From: Zoogloeaceae bacterium
GTDB taxonomy: Bacteria > Pseudomonadota > Gammaproteobacteria > Burkholderiales > Rhodocyclaceae
DNA length: 36,725 bases
Direction: 5' to 3'
NCBI GenBank assembly: GCA_031258715.1
Contig: JAIRMN010000194.1
Span: forward strand, 1 to 36,725
The notes under the pieces are model-generated. The model saw only the letters and a list, made by a program, of their open reading frames with translations. It did not search any database and was not told the DNA's origin. The position numbers and the translations under genes are program-made. The stretch's first letter is position 1; each line of letters starts with the position of its first letter. Of the stretch, positions 1 through 7,770 are shown in pieces.

Positions 1-473
1 CTCATTGCCGTAACAATATATCATGCAGAAGGAAAAAAGCAAAACTGCCGGAAAATTCGAGAAGCGGCAAAAATCGCTTTACACGACTCCGATCGCGCCG
101 GAGCGCCGGGCAATCCCCTTTTCCGTCCGCTGGCCGCTGAAAAAAACGGGGATCCGGGTTCCCCCGCGCCGGTTCTGGGGCATGGATTTCCCGTTGCCGG
201 TTTATTCCACTCCATGCCGCCAGAACGGACGCCGCTTCGGGCGGGAATCCTGAAAAAACGGCGCGCCGCCTGGATAACGTGGCCCCGCGCCATAAAAGGC
301 CGGGCTCCGTGTGGGTCGTCGTGCATACCCTGGCGCGAGAAATTCTGCTTTTGAAGCGCGCCGCGCCCATTGCTGGCTGCCGCCCGAAAAAACCGCCGGG
401 CGCGAAGCGCCGGTAACTTCTTTTGATTCCTGATCCCTGTCTACTGACGCGCCGGAGCCAGCTGAACGCCCGA

Positions 474-707
474 CTGGATTGCTTCGTTCCGGAGAATGAC
501 GAGGTGGGATGCGTTTTCTGGAAGGTTGGCGTTGACTGAAAGGCCGTTCTGGATTGCCGCAGGCTTTGCTCTCGCTTTTGACGTGGGAGACGTGTGTCAT
601 TGCAAGCGTGGCGCGACCCAAAACGCTCCACCCTTCGTCATTCTCAGGAGCGAAGCGACGAAGCAATCCAGATTCGTAACCCGCGGCGCAAAGCGCCGGT
701 AATTTTT
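474..707. repeat. Composite intergenic repeat, copy B, with inverted ends
   Basis: Left arm 474-517 (CTGGATTGCTTCGT...) matches the reverse complement of right arm 620-671 (...ACGAAGCAATCCAG) with a short indel. The internal block 547-579 matches 35490-35522 at 30 of 33 bases by eye. The segment 665-702 matches the reverse complement of 11932-11969 at 37 of 38 bases. The right end carries a hairpin CGGCGC-aaa-GCGCCG at 684-698, followed by TTTTT at 703-707, which looks terminator-like on the plus strand. It is too short to encode a transposase, so it resembles a MITE or a REP/BIME-type element. Confidence 0.7.
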
Positions 708-731
708 CTGTCCTCTGTCCTCTGTCCTCTG
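708..731 (+). repeat. CTGTCCT heptamer tandem repeat
   Basis: Three perfect copies of CTGTCCT plus a partial fourth directly follow the T-run of the composite repeat. The same motif follows the second hairpin of the copy after ftsZ (CTGTCCTCTG at 35639). Its complement, CAGAGGACAG, lies at 6223-6232. It seems to be a recurring tail of the repeat family and not an isolated microsatellite. Confidence 0.75.
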
Positions 732-804
732 AAATAGCGTATCCTTCCGCCTTCGGCGCGTGTCTTGTCGTGGAACGCGCATTTCCTTGCACGGAGACCG
801 ATCC

Positions 805-1386
805 ATGTCGTTCAGCCACACGAAGCCTTTTGTTCTTGTCGTGTTGTCCTTCCTTTCTTTTGGCGCGTTGGCGCATACGGGGCATGGAGACGCGCCGGGC
901 TTCCTGGCGGGGTTTTTGCATCCCCTGACCGGCGCGGATCACCTGGCGGCCATGCTTGCCGTCGGCATCTGGAGCGCCATGACCACGCGCCGTATCTGGG
1001 TTGCGCCGCTTGCCTTTGCTTCTCTTTTGTTGACCGGGGCGATCCTGGGGCTGGCGGGGCTGGACTTTCCGTTTGTCGAGCCAATGATCGCCGCTTCGCT
1101 CTTCGTCCTCGGCCTCCTGCTGGTTGGCCAGGTGCGGTTTCCGCTCGTGGCGGGCGCGTTGCTGACGGGCGCGTTCGCCATTTTTCACGGCGCGGCGCAT
1201 GGCGCGGAACTGGGCGGCGACAGTCCTGTGGCCGCCATTGCCGGCATGGTGTCGAGCACGGCGCTGATCCACATTGCCGGTCTCTTGATCGGGCGTCTCC
1301 TGCTGGCGCGGCATGTGCCCTGGGCGCGGCTGGCGGGCGGCGGCATCACGATTTTCGGCGCGGGTCTCCTGACCGGCCTTCTCTGA
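805..1386 (+). CDS. HupE/UreJ-family nickel/cobalt permease
   Basis: A 193-residue inner-membrane protein of the HupE/UreJ family, whose members take up or pass on nickel (some cobalt) for hydrogenase or urease. The ATG at 805 is chosen because GGAG sits 8 bases before it and because it gives a normal signal sequence; an in-frame ATG at 760 would add 15 polar residues. Residues 8-23 form a hydrophobic signal ending ALA, so the mature protein would begin HTGHGD. The family histidine motif HPLTGADH is at 39-46, and a second cluster FHGAAHGAE lies further on, among about five more hydrophobic segments. No hydrogenase or urease genes are nearby, so the metal and the client enzyme are unknown. aroK starts 48 bases downstream. 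Confidence 0.85.
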   Translation: MSFSHTKPFVLVVLSFLSFGALAHTGHGDAPGFLAGFLHPLTGADHLAAMLAVGIWSAMTTRRIWVAPLAFASLLLTGAILGLAGLDFPFVEPMIAASLFVLGLLLVGQVRFPLVAGALLTGAFAIFHGAAHGAELGGDSPVAAIAGMVSSTALIHIAGLLIGRLLLARHVPWARLAGGGITIFGAGLLTGLL

Positions 1387-1434
1387 ACCCAGGCGTCTCC
1401 TCAAGCCGCGACGTTTCCCTTGCGCGATCGCTCG

Positions 1435-1974
1435 ATGAACCCGGACAGGAATATCCATCTGATCGGCCTCATGGGTTCGGGAAAAACCACCATAGGCCGC
1501 CAGATGGCCAAACGGCTGGGGCGCGACTGCGTGGATTCCGACCATGAAATCGTGGCGCGCACAGGCGTCGACATCCCCACCATCTTCGAAATCGAAGGCG
1601 AAGCCGGATTCCGTCGCCGCGAGGCGCAGATCATCACGGAAATCCTCCAGCGCGACGGGCCGCCGATTGTCCTGGCGACGGGCGGCGGCGTCATCCTGGC
1701 GGAGCAAAATCGCCGCCTGCTGCGCGCAAACGGCTGGGTGGTCTATCTGGACGTATCGCCCCATTTTCTCTGGGCGCGCACCCAGCATGACCGCAATCGG
1801 CCACTCCTGCAGGTGGAAAATCCGCTATCCTGCCTGGAAACCCTCTACACGGCGCGCGATCCCTTGTACCGGGAATGCGCGCATTTCGTCATCCAGGGCG
1901 GCGAAGCGCCGCCGCACGCGCTGGCGCAAACCCTGTTGAAGGAATTCAACCGACAATGCCGATCGTCACTGTAG
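1435..1974 (+). CDS. aroK: Shikimate kinase
   Basis: Phosphorylates shikimate to shikimate 3-phosphate with ATP in the chorismate pathway (cytoplasm). The 179-residue product has the usual length. The Walker A motif GLMGSGKTT is at residues 11-19, an Asp pair in VDSDHEI follows near 31-37, the shikimate-binding triple glycine is in LATGGGVIL, and NRPLL supplies a lid arginine. The start is ATG 1435; an in-frame TTG at 1420 would add five residues, and neither has a clear Shine-Dalgarno sequence. The end overlaps aroB by 19 bases, so the two are probably coupled in translation, the common aroK-aroB arrangement of proteobacteria. Confidence 0.96.
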   Translation: MNPDRNIHLIGLMGSGKTTIGRQMAKRLGRDCVDSDHEIVARTGVDIPTIFEIEGEAGFRRREAQIITEILQRDGPPIVLATGGGVILAEQNRRLLRANGWVVYLDVSPHFLWARTQHDRNRPLLQVENPLSCLETLYTARDPLYRECAHFVIQGGEAPPHALAQTLLKEFNRQCRSSL

Positions 1975-3047
1975 CCCTGGGCGAACGCGCCTATTCCATC
2001 CACATCGGGCGCGGCCTGCTCTCCGATCCGGCATCGCTGCCCGCCCGTCTTTCGGGGCAAAACGTCGCCGTGGTCAGCAATGAAACCGTCGCGCCCCTGT
2101 ATCTGCAAACCGTGCGCGCAAGCCTGCGGGCGGTGGGCGCGAAGCCCTTCGAGATTGTCTTGCCCGATGGCGAAGCCTACAAGGACTGGCAAACCCTGAA
2201 CCGGATTTTCGACGCCCTGCTGGAACACCATTGCGAGCGCGGCGACACCCTGATCGCGCTGGGCGGCGGCGTCATCGGCGACATGGGCGGCTTTGCCGCC
2301 GCCTGCTACCAGCGCGGGATGGACTTCATCCAGATGCCGACCACCCTGCTCGCGCAAGTGGATTCTTCCGTGGGCGGCAAGACGGCCATCAACCACCCGC
2401 TGGGCAAGAACATGATCGGCGCGTTCCACCAGCCCTCGCGGGTCGTGATCGACATCGACACCCTGTCGACCCTGCCGCGGCGCGAGCTTTCCGCGGGCAT
2501 GGCCGAAGTCGTCAAATACGGCCTGATGCGCGACGCGGACTTTTTGTGCTGGCTGGAAGACCACATGCCGGAACTGATGGCGCGCGACGCGACTTCGCTG
2601 ATCGAGGCGATAGGCCGCGCCTGCCGGCACAAAGCGGAAATCGTGGCCGAGGACGAACGCGAACAGGGCGCGCGCGCCCTCCTGAACCTGGGGCATACTT
2701 TTGGACACGCGATCGAGACCGGCATGGGTTATGGCGTCTGGCTGCACGGCGAGGCGGTGGCGGCGGGGACGCTCATGGCGGCGCGGCTTTCCATGCGGAT
2801 GGGTTGGCTTTCGACGGCGGATGTCGCCCGTATCGAACGCCTGTTCGCCGCCGCCGCCCTCCCCGTCCGCGCGCCCGATCTGGGCACGGAACGCTATCTG
2901 GAACTCATGCGTCACGACAAGAAAGTCCGGCGGGGACGCCTGCGCCTCGTCCTGCTGAAGACCCTGGGAGAAGCCGTGGTGAGCGAGGCCGCCAGCGAGG
3001 CGGAGATTATGGAAGCCATCCGGGACGCGCGCGGCAAGGCGGACTGA
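1956..3047 (+). CDS. aroB: 3-dehydroquinate synthase
   Basis: Converts DAHP to 3-dehydroquinate, the second step of the shikimate pathway; it needs NAD and a divalent metal. The 363-residue length is typical. Visible motifs are the NAD-site glycine run [11 protein letters not shown], then [39 protein letters not shown] and HGEAVAAG; the last three contain the metal-binding Glu, His and His. The start at ATG 1956, inside the end of aroK, is preceded by AAGGA 12 bases upstream and gives the normal [13 protein letters not shown] beginning. Only 12 bases separate its stop from the convergent RND gene, so any termination signal must lie inside that gene. Confidence 0.97.
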   Translation: MPIVTVALGERAYSIHIGRGLLSDPASLPARLSGQNVAVVSNETVAPLYLQTVRASLRAVGAKPFEIVLPDGEAYKDWQTLNRIFDALLEHHCERGDTLIALGGGVIGDMGGFAAACYQRGMDFIQMPTTLLAQVDSSVGGKTAINHPLGKNMIGAFHQPSRVVIDIDTLSTLPRRELSAGMAEVVKYGLMRDADFLCWLEDHMPELMARDATSLIEAIGRACRHKAEIVAEDEREQGARALLNLGHTFGHAIETGMGYGVWLHGEAVAAGTLMAARLSMRMGWLSTADVARIERLFAAAALPVRAPDLGTERYLELMRHDKKVRRGRLRLVLLKTLGEAVVSEAASEAEIMEAIRDARGKAD

Positions 3048-3059
3048 AACCGGCGCGGG

Positions 3060-6000
3060 CTATTCCGGATGCGTCTCCGCTTCCCGCGTCCCGAGCGCCA
3101 GAAGGCTATAGACCGTGGGAACGACAAAAAGGGTGAAGAAGGTGCCAAGCAGGAGGCCGCCGACGATGACCCAGCCGATTTGCCGTCGGGATTCCGCGCC
3201 CGCGCCGGTCGCCAGCGCCAGCGGCAACGCGCCCAGCACCATCGCGCCGGTGGTCATGAGGATGGGGCGCAGGCGCAAACGCGCGGCTTCCATGACGGCG
3301 GCCAGGCGATCCTTGCCCTGTTCCTGCAATTGATTGGCGAATTCCACGATCAGGATGCCGTGCTTGGTGATCAGGCCGACCAGGGTGACGAGGCCGATCT
3401 GGCTATACACGTTCAGCGTGCCGCCAAAAAAGTAAAGCGCGGCCAAGGCGCCGGTCATGGACAAGGGAACGGTCAGCATGATGATGAACGGCGCGCGAAA
3501 ACTTTCGAACTGCGCCGCCAGCACCAGATAGATGAAGGCCAGCGCCAAAAGGAAAGTCAGGGCGAGCGAGGAAGAGGACTGGCGGAATTCGCGCGACTGG
3601 CCGTTGTAATCCACGGCATAGCCGGGTTTCAGCGTCTTCCGGGCGGTCTCCTCCATGAAGGCCAGCGCCTCGCCCAGGGCGTAGCCCGGCGCGAGGTTGG
3701 CGGTGATGGTCACGGCGCGGCGCTGGGCGAAGTGGTTCAGTTCCCTGGGACTGACGGTCTCTTCCACGGAAAGCAGGTTGGACAAGGGGATCATCTCGCC
3801 GTTCCCGCCACGCGTGTAGATGTCGCGGATGTCTTCCGGCGTGACCCGTTCGTCGTCTTCCACCTGGACGATGACTTCGTACTGTTCGCCATCGCGCTTG
3901 AAGCGCGTCACCTGGCGTCCGCCGAGCATGGTTTCCAGGGTGCGTCCCACGGTATCCACGGAAACGCCCAGATCGGCGGCGCGTTCGCGATTGACGCGCA
4001 CGTTGAGTTCCGGCTTGTTCAGGCGCAGGTCGGTATCGACGTTGTTCAGGCCGGGATTCCCGCGGATTTCCCGCACGAAGCCGTCCACCACTTCCGCCAG
4101 TTCGGTGTAGGCGGCGCTGGTGACGATGACGAAATTGACCGGCTGCGCCCGTCCGCTCTGCCCCAGCGAGGGCGGCAGCGTGGGAAAGGCCAGGATGCCG
4201 GGAATGGCGGAAAATTGCGGACGCAGTTCCTCGGCGATCTCCTGCGCCGAACGCTTGCGCGCCTTCCAGTCGGTCAACCGCGCGAAGGAGACGCCGCGAT
4301 TCAGGATGGGCGCGCCGACGACGATGTTGTAACGGTCGATTTCCGGCGTCTTCATGTAAATCGCTTCCAGTTGGCGGGCGTAGCCATCCATGTAGTCCAG
4401 CGTCGCGCCTTCCGGCCCGGAAAAGGAACCGACGATGGTGCCGCGATCCTCGATGGGCGCAAGCTCCGATTTCAAGAGCATGAACAACAGCCCGCCCGCC
4501 GCCGCCACCACGAAAAACATCCCCATGACCCACACGCGCCGTCCGAGCATGAACGCCAGCGCGCGCCGATAGCCCTGCGTCAGCGCGTCCAAAACGCCCT
4601 CCACCAACGCAAAGGCGCGGCTATGCCGCGTCTGGCGCCGCAGGAGCTGCGAACACATCATCGGCGAAAGCGTAAGCGCGACGAACCCGGAAACGAGCAC
4701 CGCCCCGGCGAGCGTGAGCGCGAATTCGATGAAGAGCTTGCCGGTTCTACCGGTCATGAAGGCCACCGGCGCATAGACGGCGGCCAGGGTGATGGTCATG
4801 GCGACCACGGCAAACCCGATTTCCCGCGCGCCCTTTACCGCCGCCGCGCGGCGCGACATGCCCGCTTCGACATAACGAAAGATGTTTTCCAGCATCACGA
4901 TGGCGTCATCGACCACCAGCCCGATCGCCAGCACCAACGCCAGCAGGGTCAAGGTATTGATGGAAAAACCCATGACGAACATCAGGGTGAAGACGCCGAT
5001 GAGCGACACCGGAATCGTCACCAGCGGAATCAGCGTCGCGCGAAAATTCCGGAGGAAAAAGAAAATGATCAAGATCACCAGCGCGATGGATTCCCCAATC
5101 GTGGAAAACACCGCCGCGATCGAGCGATCGATGAAGGTAGTGGAATCGTAGGAAACATCGACGCTCATGCCTTCCGGCAGTTCGGCGGTGATGCGCGGCA
5201 ATTCCTCCCGCAAGGCATAGGCCAGTTCCAGCGGATTGGCAGTGGATTGCTTGATCAACCCCAGATTGACGGCGCTCCTGCCGGAAAAGCGGGAAAGGTT
5301 GCGTTCGGATTCCGCGCCGATCTCCACTCGTCCCAGATCGGCAAGGCGCACCGGATAGCCATTGACCGTCTTCACAATCACCGCCGCGAATTCTTCCGGC
5401 CGCTGCAAATCCGTCTGCGCCACCACGGAAAATTCCCGCCGTCGGCTTTCGATGCGTCCGGCGGGCACTTCCACGTTCTGCTGGCGCAGGGCATCCTCCA
5501 CGTCCTGCGCCGTCACCTGATAGGCGGCCAGCCGGGCGCGATCCAGCCATATTCGCATGGCAAAACGGCGCTCGCCATAGATGCCCACGTCCGCCATGCC
5601 TGGCAGGGTTTGCAGCCGAGGCTTGACGATGCGGCTGGCGTAGTCGCTCACTTCCAGGGGCGTATGCCGATCGGAAGAAAAGGAAAGGCGGATAATCGGG
5701 TCGGCGTCCGATTCCACCTTGGCGATGATGGGTTCATCCACATCGTCCGGCAGCTTTCCCCGCGCGCGCGAAACGCGGTCGCGCACGTCGGAAGCGGCGG
5801 AATCCGGGTCGCGTTCCACCTTGAAACGCACGGAAACCTGGCTTCTCTCGGAACGGGAAACCGAAGAAAGCACCTCGACGCCCTCGATGCCCGCCAGCGA
5901 ATCCTCCAGGGGTTTCGTGATCTGCGACTCGATGATTTCCGCCGACGCGCCGCGATACGTGGTGGAAACCGTGACAATCGGCTCGTCGATATGCGGATAC

Positions 6001-6107
6001 TCACGCACCGTCAGCCGCCCATAGGAGACCACGCCCAACAGCATGAGCACCAAGGAAAGCACCGTGGCAAAAACCGGACGCGCAATACAGACTTCGGAAA
6101 GTTTCAT
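3060..6107 (-). CDS. RND efflux permease (AcrB/HAE1-like)
   Basis: A 1015-residue inner-membrane proton-driven transporter of the resistance-nodulation-division family, which expels drugs or other amphiphiles in a tripartite pump. The start MKLSEVCIARPVF is the family's usual beginning; the frame is open 37 residues further upstream, but those residues match nothing. TM1 covers about 10-30, followed by a large periplasmic loop. TM4 carries the proton-relay Asp pair D400-D401 in GLVVDDAIVMLEN, and K915 in LITKHGILIVEF supplies the TM10 lysine. A second periplasmic loop and TM8-12 follow. Key residues are intact, so it should be active. No membrane-fusion adaptor, TolC-like channel or regulator lies next to it, so partners must be encoded elsewhere. 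No clear Shine-Dalgarno sequence is seen. The substrate is unknown. Confidence 0.93.
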   Translation of the reverse strand: MKLSEVCIARPVFATVLSLVLMLLGVVSYGRLTVREYPHIDEPIVTVSTTYRGASAEIIESQITKPLEDSLAGIEGVEVLSSVSRSERSQVSVRFKVERDPDSAASDVRDRVSRARGKLPDDVDEPIIAKVESDADPIIRLSFSSDRHTPLEVSDYASRIVKPRLQTLPGMADVGIYGERRFAMRIWLDRARLAAYQVTAQDVEDALRQQNVEVPAGRIESRRREFSVVAQTDLQRPEEFAAVIVKTVNGYPVRLADLGRVEIGAESERNLSRFSGRSAVNLGLIKQSTANPLELAYALREELPRITAELPEGMSVDVSYDSTTFIDRSIAAVFSTIGESIALVILIIFFFLRNFRATLIPLVTIPVSLIGVFTLMFVMGFSINTLTLLALVLAIGLVVDDAIVMLENIFRYVEAGMSRRAAAVKGAREIGFAVVAMTITLAAVYAPVAFMTGRTGKLFIEFALTLAGAVLVSGFVALTLSPMMCSQLLRRQTRHSRAFALVEGVLDALTQGYRRALAFMLGRRVWVMGMFFVVAAAGGLLFMLLKSELAPIEDRGTIVGSFSGPEGATLDYMDGYARQLEAIYMKTPEIDRYNIVVGAPILNRGVSFARLTDWKARKRSAQEIAEELRPQFSAIPGILAFPTLPPSLGQSGRAQPVNFVIVTSAAYTELAEVVDGFVREIRGNPGLNNVDTDLRLNKPELNVRVNRERAADLGVSVDTVGRTLETMLGGRQVTRFKRDGEQYEVIVQVEDDERVTPEDIRDIYTRGGNGEMIPLSNLLSVEETVSPRELNHFAQRRAVTITANLAPGYALGEALAFMEETARKTLKPGYAVDYNGQSREFRQSSSSLALTFLLALAFIYLVLAAQFESFRAPFIIMLTVPLSMTGALAALYFFGGTLNVYSQIGLVTLVGLITKHGILIVEFANQLQEQGKDRLAAVMEAARLRLRPILMTTGAMVLGALPLALATGAGAESRRQIGWVIVGGLLLGTFFTLFVVPTVYSLLALGTREAETHPE

Positions 6108-6556
6108 CGGCAAAAGACCAGAAACGCAGAACGCCGCGCCATTGTACGCCGGACGCCAACCATTGGATGCGGACGCAATAAATTCCCGGCGGGAAGGGGA
6201 ACAGGAATCAGGGGACAAAAAACAGAGGACAGATTGCTTTTCAGTCGTCAGAAGACAGAAGAGAGAATACCCCGCCTCAGCAAGAAATTAGCGGCAGCCC
6301 CCTTCAGGGCTGTCGGTCTGACGCCATTCTCGATGAGTTTCTTTCCCCTGAATGGCTACGGTCGAAACCCCGACCGATCGAACGGGGTTCCAACCTTCGC
6401 GCCTTTCTTACGGGCGGGGTTTCAAACCGGAGTTGGTTTTTGGATGAATCTGCTACCATTCCTTCCTGAAAAACCCTGGATGCGCAAAAGCGCGTCGTTT
6501 GGGCTTCCTTCTGGCGTCGCGGCCAGTTTTCCGAAACTTCATACAGCCTGAAAAAA
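6108..6556. other. Intergenic region with hairpins and repeat debris
   Basis: No gene is supported. The region holds decayed repeat tails (CAGAGGACAG at 6223-6232, then similar CAGAAGACAG-like words). Two hairpins follow: CAGCCC-ccttca-GGGCTG at 6295-6312 and AACCCCG-(10 nt)-CGGGGTT at 6366-6389. A weak extended -10 (TGCTACCAT at 6451-6459) with TTGGTT at 6433-6438 could start transcription toward the small membrane protein, but the spacing is short at 15 bases. The region also has to hold the promoter of the divergent RND gene, which I could not pick out. Confidence 0.5.
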
Positions 6557-6874
6557 ATGCTTGGACGTGTAATTACCGGGGCTATCCTGGTGGTGTTGGG
6601 GGTGTTGCTGCTAGCGGCCAACCTGCGCTTTTTCAACCTGAACGGCGCGGCGATAATGGCGGTCTGGTGGCCTTTGGGTCTCTTGTTGCTGGGTAGTCTG
6701 CTGATCAATCTGCGCGCCTGGTTTCTCGGCGTGACGCTGGCGCTCTATGGCCTTTTGTTTCTCGCCATCGAACTGGGAATCCTGCAGGCGCAGGTGGCCG
6801 CCCTCATCCGCGTCTGGTGGCCGCTGGGGCTTCTGCTGGTCGGCGTTGTGCTGATCGTGAATCGCCGCGTTTAA
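6557..6874 (+). CDS. Small duplicated membrane protein (LiaI/LiaF-like TM)
   Basis: A 105-residue, very hydrophobic protein with about four membrane segments. It is two gapless 50-residue repeats: residues 1-50 align with 51-100, and each ends in VWWPLGLLL(L/V)G at 36-46 and 86-96. Short proteins with paired hydrophobic helices and a W-P-L-G pattern occur in the LiaI/LiaF-like transmembrane group (DUF5668-type); I place it there by pattern only. The function is unknown; some relatives act in envelope-stress sensing. The ATG at 6557 follows an A-run with no Shine-Dalgarno sequence. Its TAA stop interlocks with the stop of the convergent moeB-like gene. Confidence 0.75.
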   Translation: MLGRVITGAILVVLGVLLLAANLRFFNLNGAAIMAVWWPLGLLLLGSLLINLRAWFLGVTLALYGLLFLAIELGILQAQVAALIRVWWPLGLLLVGVVLIVNRRV

Positions 6875-7641
6875 GGTTCAGGAGGCCGGAAAGCGCCGTT
6901 TCCGCACACGCCGCATTGGGGGTCACGCGGAAGGTTTGCCGTGCGTATGCGGGCATTCAGGGCGTCGACTTGCAGGAGGCGTCCGGTGAGCGTCTCTCCC
7001 ATGCCGGCCAGCAGCTTGATGGCTTCGCCCGCCTGGATCGCGCCGATGACGCCGGTCAGCGGGGCGAAAACGCCGCTTTGCGCGCAGCGCGGCGCGTCTG
7101 TCTCTTCGACTTCCGGAAATAGGCAGTGATAGCAAGGAGATGCTTCGAGGCGCAGGTCAAAAACGCCGACTTGTCCTGTGAAGCCAATGGCCGCGCCGGA
7201 GATCAGCGGTTTTCTGAACTGGACGCAGGCGCGGTTGACGGCATGGCGCGTGGCAAAGTTGTCGCTGCAATCGAGCGTCAGATCGGCGTTTCGCACCGCC
7301 TTTTCCAGCGCCGCGCCCGACAAATGCCGTTCGAGCGCGATGACCCTGACTCCCGGATCGCGCAAGGCCAGCGCGGTTTGCGCGGAACGCGCCTTGTTCA
7401 TGCCGACGCGCGTTTCCGTATGCAGTATCTGCCGTTGCAGGTTGCTGAGATCCACCCTGTCGCCATCGGCGATCGTCAGCGTTCCAACGCCCGCCGCCGC
7501 CAGATAGAGCGCCGCCGGAGAACCCAGCCCGCCCGCGCCAACAACCAGCGCACTGGCATTCATCAGGCGTTCCTGCCCCGCGATGCCCAGATCATCGAGC
7601 AGGATATGACGGCTGTAACGCAGGAGCTGCTGGTCGTTCAT
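6871..7641 (-). CDS. MoeB/ThiF-family adenylyltransferase
   Basis: An E1-like enzyme that adenylates the C-terminal glycine of a small sulfur carrier (MoaD for molybdopterin or ThiS for thiamine); cytoplasmic. The 256-residue product shows the nucleotide loop GAGGLGSP at 35-42, the DLSNLQRQ motif at 64-71, the CSDNFATR region near 125-132, C186 in RCAQSGVFAPLTG at the usual active-site cysteine position, and zinc ligands C170, C173, C243 and C246. There is no rhodanese domain. The start MNDQQLLRYSRH is standard, although the sequence before it is a decayed repeat tail without a Shine-Dalgarno sequence. Position after the S41 peptidase is common in betaproteobacteria. MoeB and ThiF cannot be told apart from sequence alone, and no moa or thi gene is adjacent. 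Confidence 0.9.
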   Translation of the reverse strand: MNDQQLLRYSRHILLDDLGIAGQERLMNASALVVGAGGLGSPAALYLAAAGVGTLTIADGDRVDLSNLQRQILHTETRVGMNKARSAQTALALRDPGVRVIALERHLSGAALEKAVRNADLTLDCSDNFATRHAVNRACVQFRKPLISGAAIGFTGQVGVFDLRLEASPCYHCLFPEVEETDAPRCAQSGVFAPLTGVIGAIQAGEAIKLLAGMGETLTGRLLQVDALNARIRTANLPRDPQCGVCGNGAFRPPEP

Positions 7642-7688
7642 CAGTAGACAGGAGGCAGGAGACAAGGGGCGCAGTCGGGACAATCTTT

Positions 7689-7742
7689 GCCGACTTTCAA
7701 AAAGCGTCCGGGAGGCATTGCCTCCCGATTTCGAAAGTTGGC
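7689..7742 (-). terminator. Long stem-loop, probable terminator of the envC-S41 operon
   Basis: Outer arms GCCGACTTTC (7689-7698) and GAAAGTTGGC (7733-7742) pair with one mismatch. Inside, CGGGAGGC-att-GCCTCCCG (7709-7727) forms a perfect 8-bp stem. Read on the minus strand, the inner stem is followed within five bases by TTTTT. The element lies between the peptidase stop (7771) and the moeB-like start (7641), where a terminator would end the upstream operon. Confidence 0.6.
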
Positions 7743-7770
7743 GGGCGGTCGTGGATGCCCGCTTTCCGAC

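Larger units (their letters stand above)
1..804. other. Gene-free, repeat-bearing left flank
   Basis: No convincing protein is encoded here. The open frames that cross it, on both strands, have arginine-, serine- and proline-rich translations with no recognisable domain and run through repeats found elsewhere in the window. The stretch holds one hairpin core at 399-411 (GGCGC-gaa-GCGCC), a composite inverted-end repeat at about 474-702, and a heptamer repeat at 708-731. The first ~390 bases show no signal I can name. The ribosome site and start of the HupE-like gene close the region on the right. The left edge of the window may cut a larger repeat or the end of another gene. Confidence 0.6.

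Noticed and set aside
202-1788. A 528-codon minus-strand open frame across the left flank, the permease gene and most of aroK
   Set aside because: It runs opposite two well-supported genes and through repeat sequence, and its translation has no recognisable motif.
3069-6551. A very long plus-strand open frame (over 1100 codons) opposite the RND gene
   Set aside because: It is the antisense shadow of the permease. The translation is rich in His, Arg, Gln and Asp with no domain, a usual effect of GC-rich codon use on the opposite strand.
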